DNA of 64,000 nucleotides from Xiphydria camelus (lineage: Eukaryota > Arthropoda > Insecta > Hymenoptera > Xiphydriidae). The DNA lies in contig OY783198.1 in NCBI GenBank assembly GCA_963678675.1, positions 22,492,684-22,556,683 of the forward strand. Reading direction: 5' to 3'. Positions 60,187-64,000 of this stretch are shown here, piece by piece; the first letter of the stretch is position 1; every line of letters begins with the position of its first letter. A program made the position numbers and the translations under genes. Below the pieces are notes generated by a model. The model had not been told where the DNA came from and ran no database searches. It was given only the letters and a program-made list of their open reading frames with translations.

Positions 60187-60489
60187 TCGTTCCTGCGAGA
60201 AGGGGTGGTATCGCTCACTCCCCCCGCCGCTGATAGAGCAAGGGTCGAAGCGCTTTGCACTTATGACGCGCGCACCGGCGGCGGGGTGACTGTTTCTTCA
60301 TGCACGTCACGAATACCCGAGGGAAGGCGCGCGCACGATCGATTCGGCTGATCGAGTCTAAAGACGCGGCGAGCGCTTTATCGCGGCCCCGTGGAATATT
60401 TTACCGGCCGAGTTTTCGAGGGGAAATACGACGCTGCTCGATTCGGGGCGAAACGGTATATTCGCCGGGCAATATCCAGCGAGGAAGAC
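58246..60489. other. Intron 2 stretch, simple repeats only
   Basis: CpG-rich DNA with a G-run at 59940-59951 and a (CT)n tract at about 60146-60186. No exon recognised. Confidence 0.5.
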
Positions 60490-61010
60490 GTATAAAAATA
60501 CTTTGTTTGGAATTGATAATTGTTATCTGTATTAAGCGTCTTGTGTTTCTACTTAATTCACGTGAAATTAATTTGATACGCAAAGAAGTATACAATATTC
60601 CTCTATATCGAGGCTGCGATATTTTCTCAACTCGACTAAATTAATTTACAAGAAATGTATAACAATGTTTTATCTGAAATTGACAATTTTTATCCGTATG
60701 TCAAACGCGTTATATGTATTCCTGTTTAATTCACGTGAAACTTATTTGATACACAAATAAGTATACAATATTCTTCTATATCGAGGCTGCGATATTTTCT
60801 CAACTCGTGAACTAAATTAAATTATGAAAAATGTATAAAAATGCTTTGTTTAGAATTGACATTTTTTATCCGTATACCTATCACAAACGTCCTATATTTC
60901 TGTTTAATTTACGTGAAATCAATTTGATACACAGAGGGAGTGTACGATATTTGTTCATATCGAGGCCCCGATATTTTCTCAACTCGTAGACTTAATTAAA
61001 TTACGCTATG
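60490..61010. repeat. Tandem repeat, three units of about 175 bp
   Basis: The block TATCGAGG...CGATATTTTCTCAACTCG recurs at 60608, 60781 and 60960 (offsets 173 and 179), each preceded by TTAATT(C/T)ACGTGAAA and TTTGATAC and followed by AAATT(A)A-rich DNA and TATAAAAATG/TATAACAATG. Units have diverged by point changes. AT-rich and non-coding; a short satellite-like array. Confidence 0.85.
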
Positions 61011-64000
61011 TATACCAATAACCGTACAGAGAAATCTGCTTTCCCACGTGATCGCCCCTTTCTCTTACATATACTCTATTATATTACGAGCACTCTCGCG
61101 TAGACGTAGGTTAGTACTCTCTACATCACACGTGTGTAACACGTGCGACGCGTCTCCGATAGCGCTCCGCGCCGCCGGCCCCAAAAAGCCTCCTCCTCCC
61201 AACCAACCTACTAACGAGAGAGAGCGACGGAAGCGTCGGTTCCTTTCGCGCGGATGTTACGTAGGAAGCGTGCCGGGATTCTTCTTTTTGACGGCACGAG
61301 CAAAGCGAACGCGACTGCTGTGCGGTGCGCACAGTTGGCGGCTCGCGTCGAGTCTCTGCTAACAGGTGGCGCGACGTAGCAACGAAGCGACGAGCAACGC
61401 GCGCTCGTCTGTTCTTCGGACGTCCGTCGAAAGCGAACGGGTAAACGGTTGCGTTTCCCGCACGCTCTGCGCGCCTCGGGCGCTACGCGGTCGAAGGTTC
61501 GAGGCACGTGCAGGCGGCGTATCCTTCGCGCGCTCCTTGACGAATGTATCCGTACAGCCGGCACGGTTGACACCCGCACGCGCGCGGGCGTGCGACACGC
61601 ACGTGCGTCGCGTCGCGGTTATTCTCGTCTCGCAGTAGGTCACTGTCGTCGAATCGCGCTTGCTCGTCCCTCGCGCGGATCCTCGTCAATATTTCTCGGG
61701 GGTGTTCGAGGCGCCTCGAGGTTTCCGCGCGTCGCGTTTTCTCGCAAATTCGCGAATTTCGAGAGCGGAGAATCGGAGAGGGAGAGGCGTGAGGGGTCGA
61801 GTGGGAGGAACGCTTTCGGTGGGAGAAACTCGAAGATAACGAGCTCGTGACGCGCGCGATCTGCCGATCTTCCGCGAACCGCGAAAGCGCGTAATTCGGG
61901 CTACTCGGATGCCCGCCATTTGTTGCGGTAATTTCGCAATCCTCGCGCGGGGTCGACCCTGAGTTCCGCGAGTCCGACGGAATTTTAGAAAGTACGCTTC
62001 AGAATTTTTAACATTTTTTTTAGAACTCACGACTCTAACGATATTTTAGAAGAAAGAACACTTGCGTTTTTTCTTGCCCAAGAAATTCGCAGAAAAAGCG
62101 TCGGATCGCGGTGAATAATTTTTCGCGAACTTCAGCTCCGCGGTAGTTCAAGTTGGACTGTGTGCGTTTCACGCGGCCACTTTATAGAAGCCGGGACGGG
62201 AGGGGGAGTGCGCCTCTTGTTCCGGAATCGAGCGTTTCTCACTGTCTCGCGCTTTCAATTAGGCTAATTAACCGCGGCTCCGTATATTTGTTAAGGAGAT
62301 ATCCGGCGGCGCCGCAGCGCGGAGGGTGAAAACGAGGAGGGGCTCCGTTTCGGATGGACGCAACGGGGTCGAGACAATTTGGAAAACGCCACGCGGTCGC
62401 GCGATGTGCAATTACTCGGTCATCGGGTGCAGATATAGCTCCGCTGCTGGATTCTGGGAGAATCGAAATTGCATATTTACCGGTGAACGGTATCGAACTC
62501 TGTTTTTTTTTCGCTCTCTCGGTCCTTCTCGTTACGATATTTGTTATTCGATTTTAAATTCCGCTCGTGTAAATAGCCTCTGTTAAAAGGCGATACGCGG
62601 TGCTCGAATTAACGCGCACCTAACGTTAGATGCACATTCGATCGAACGCAAATATCAATTCCCACCCCGTCGGTGTTCTCAAACGCGTCACTTCTCCATT
62701 TCGACTCAATCGAGTACGTCTTCGTTCGGACGATTTTCTTCGCAATTCGTAATTTCACACGTGGAACGAATTACGACATATCACCGTCGTGCCACGTTTT
62801 TCCTCGGCTCTTACAGACTCCGTGTGCTAATTCTTCAAGAGTCGTGAATATTTTTTAGCCGATAACGTTTCACGAGTAGATCAGCTGTATTTGAACAACC
62901 CGTGCAGCGATGCGATTCGACGGTCGGTGCCTTCCGTCGCCCGGTAATTATACCCGTCTAATTACTTACGTAACGCGCGCTACGCACAAAACCGCGTCGC
63001 ATTCTTGTCCCCGCCTCGCGCGGTCGCGCCAGTCTTAAATTCCGAAAACCGAAGGAGAATATCTCTCGTCCCGGCCGCGCGACGTGACTCGCTCCAGATC
63101 GTCAATGCCCGATAACGGAAGATCGTCTGCGACGCGTAAATTCGCCTCGGTGCGAAGTAAACAACCGGCCAGCGTGACGATAGCGGCGTCGATAACTCGG
63201 GCGAGTTACGCGCGCGAGCCACGTCCGAGCGAGTCGTTCGGTCGACAGGCGATTATCCGGAAATCCGGCTGTAAACGGAGCCGTGTACAGGCGTGTAGCG
63301 ACGAGGACCAATCATTGCCAATTCCACCGCACCTTATCCCGCCTCCTCAACTTCCGTATATACGTAGAAACCCACGCGGAGATCCTCCGAAGGAAGAGCT
63401 CGACGACGATGCTTGTAACAAAGTCGATTGCAAGGGTCGGTTACGAGCAGCGTGGAGCGAGAGGAGAGGCGCTCGTGTCTCCCTCCGCTGCCGCCGGAGG
63501 AGCCTGTCCGCGAGGACAATGGGGAACTCCTACCTCTATAGACACGTTCTCCCTACCGTTCCGACCATTAGCTCTTGGAATATCAATGCGCGTTTACGTA
63601 ATCCGAACGCGGCTTCTACCGGGGTTTTAATAACTAATATTATCTAGCCGCCGCGTCGTCGTGCCCAGCTCGCGTTACGTAATTGTAAATAAAGCGCGAC
63701 GACGCGTCATCGAGCGTCTTTTCGTTCTACTCGCAAGGTGAGGAAACGGGGCGCGATATCGCGTCATCGAATGTTTATCGGTGGGAGGACTGGCATATCG
63801 GTTTACAATGTATCGCGTGTAATGTATGCAAGATGAAAGTTTGTTCGTTATCTGTCGGAAATCCATACCTATCGTTTCAACCGGATGAAAATGTCGATTA
63901 ATTCGTAGCGTGCTAATTTCCAATCGCCTGTAAAGCTGGGTCTTCACTGCGCGAAACTGTTTCGCGAAACTAGTCTCGCCTCGTGTATACTTTGTACTCA
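61011..64000. other. Intron 2 stretch to the window end, no exon recognised
   Basis: CpG-rich DNA with chance frames on both strands. A good acceptor-like tract (CTCGGCTCTTACAG at about 62803-62816) is followed in the required phase 0 by only 13 codons and a TAG, so a real next exon there is unlikely unless it ends a short isoform. The continuation of the gene must lie beyond 64000. Confidence 0.45.

Noticed and set aside
62800..62860. Acceptor-like CTCTTACAG as a possible exon 3
   Set aside because: In the required phase 0 the frame stops after 13 codons and no poly(A) signal follows closely.

Overview
This window looks like a piece of an insect nuclear chromosome. A hymenopteran such as an ant is my best guess: CpG is abundant rather than depleted, GC-rich stretches alternate with AT-rich ones, splice sites are canonical GT-AG, and short terminal-inverted-repeat DNA transposons (MITEs) are common. 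The species is inferred, not proven. Almost nothing in the 64 kb codes for protein; the many long open frames are by-products of CpG-rich, stop-poor DNA.

Layout. Positions 1-395 look like the AT-rich 3' UTR end of an upstream plus-strand gene (three AATAAA signals). From about 3.3 kb onward I read the 5' part of one large plus-strand gene. Three short first coding exons (3936-3997, 24888-24925, 25618-25631) each have an in-frame stop just upstream, an ATG, and a strong GT donor leaving the codon in phase 2. The only clear internal exon (57175-57355) opens after a good 3' splice site and accepts exactly phase 2, then ends in phase 0 at another strong donor. The simplest model is one gene with at least three alternative promoters and N-termini, joined over introns of about 32 to 53 kb to a shared 60-residue segment rich in Arg/Gln, Ala and His. 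The rest of the protein lies beyond the window, so the gene cannot be named. The composition and the hydrophobic start of one isoform recall Shaker/Kv1 channel N-termini, but that is only a hypothesis. Weaker first-exon or promoter candidates lie at 45.6-47.05 kb and 51.16-51.21 kb.

The introns are a graveyard of small DNA transposons: TTAA-flanked piggyBac-like elements (one of 702 bp carries a broken transposase C-terminus with its cysteine-rich domain, one is only 49 bp), TA-flanked CACTGAGAAAAA-type elements, a 2.3 kb element with near-perfect ends and a TTA duplication, a four-copy CAGATAGAC-ended family, two-copy families at 12.0/22.4 kb and 16.5/31.3 kb, foldback elements at 8.7, 33.7 and 36.9 kb, and a three-copy tandem repeat at 60.5 kb. 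Several are nested. I found no tRNA, rRNA, CRISPR array or complete transposon gene.
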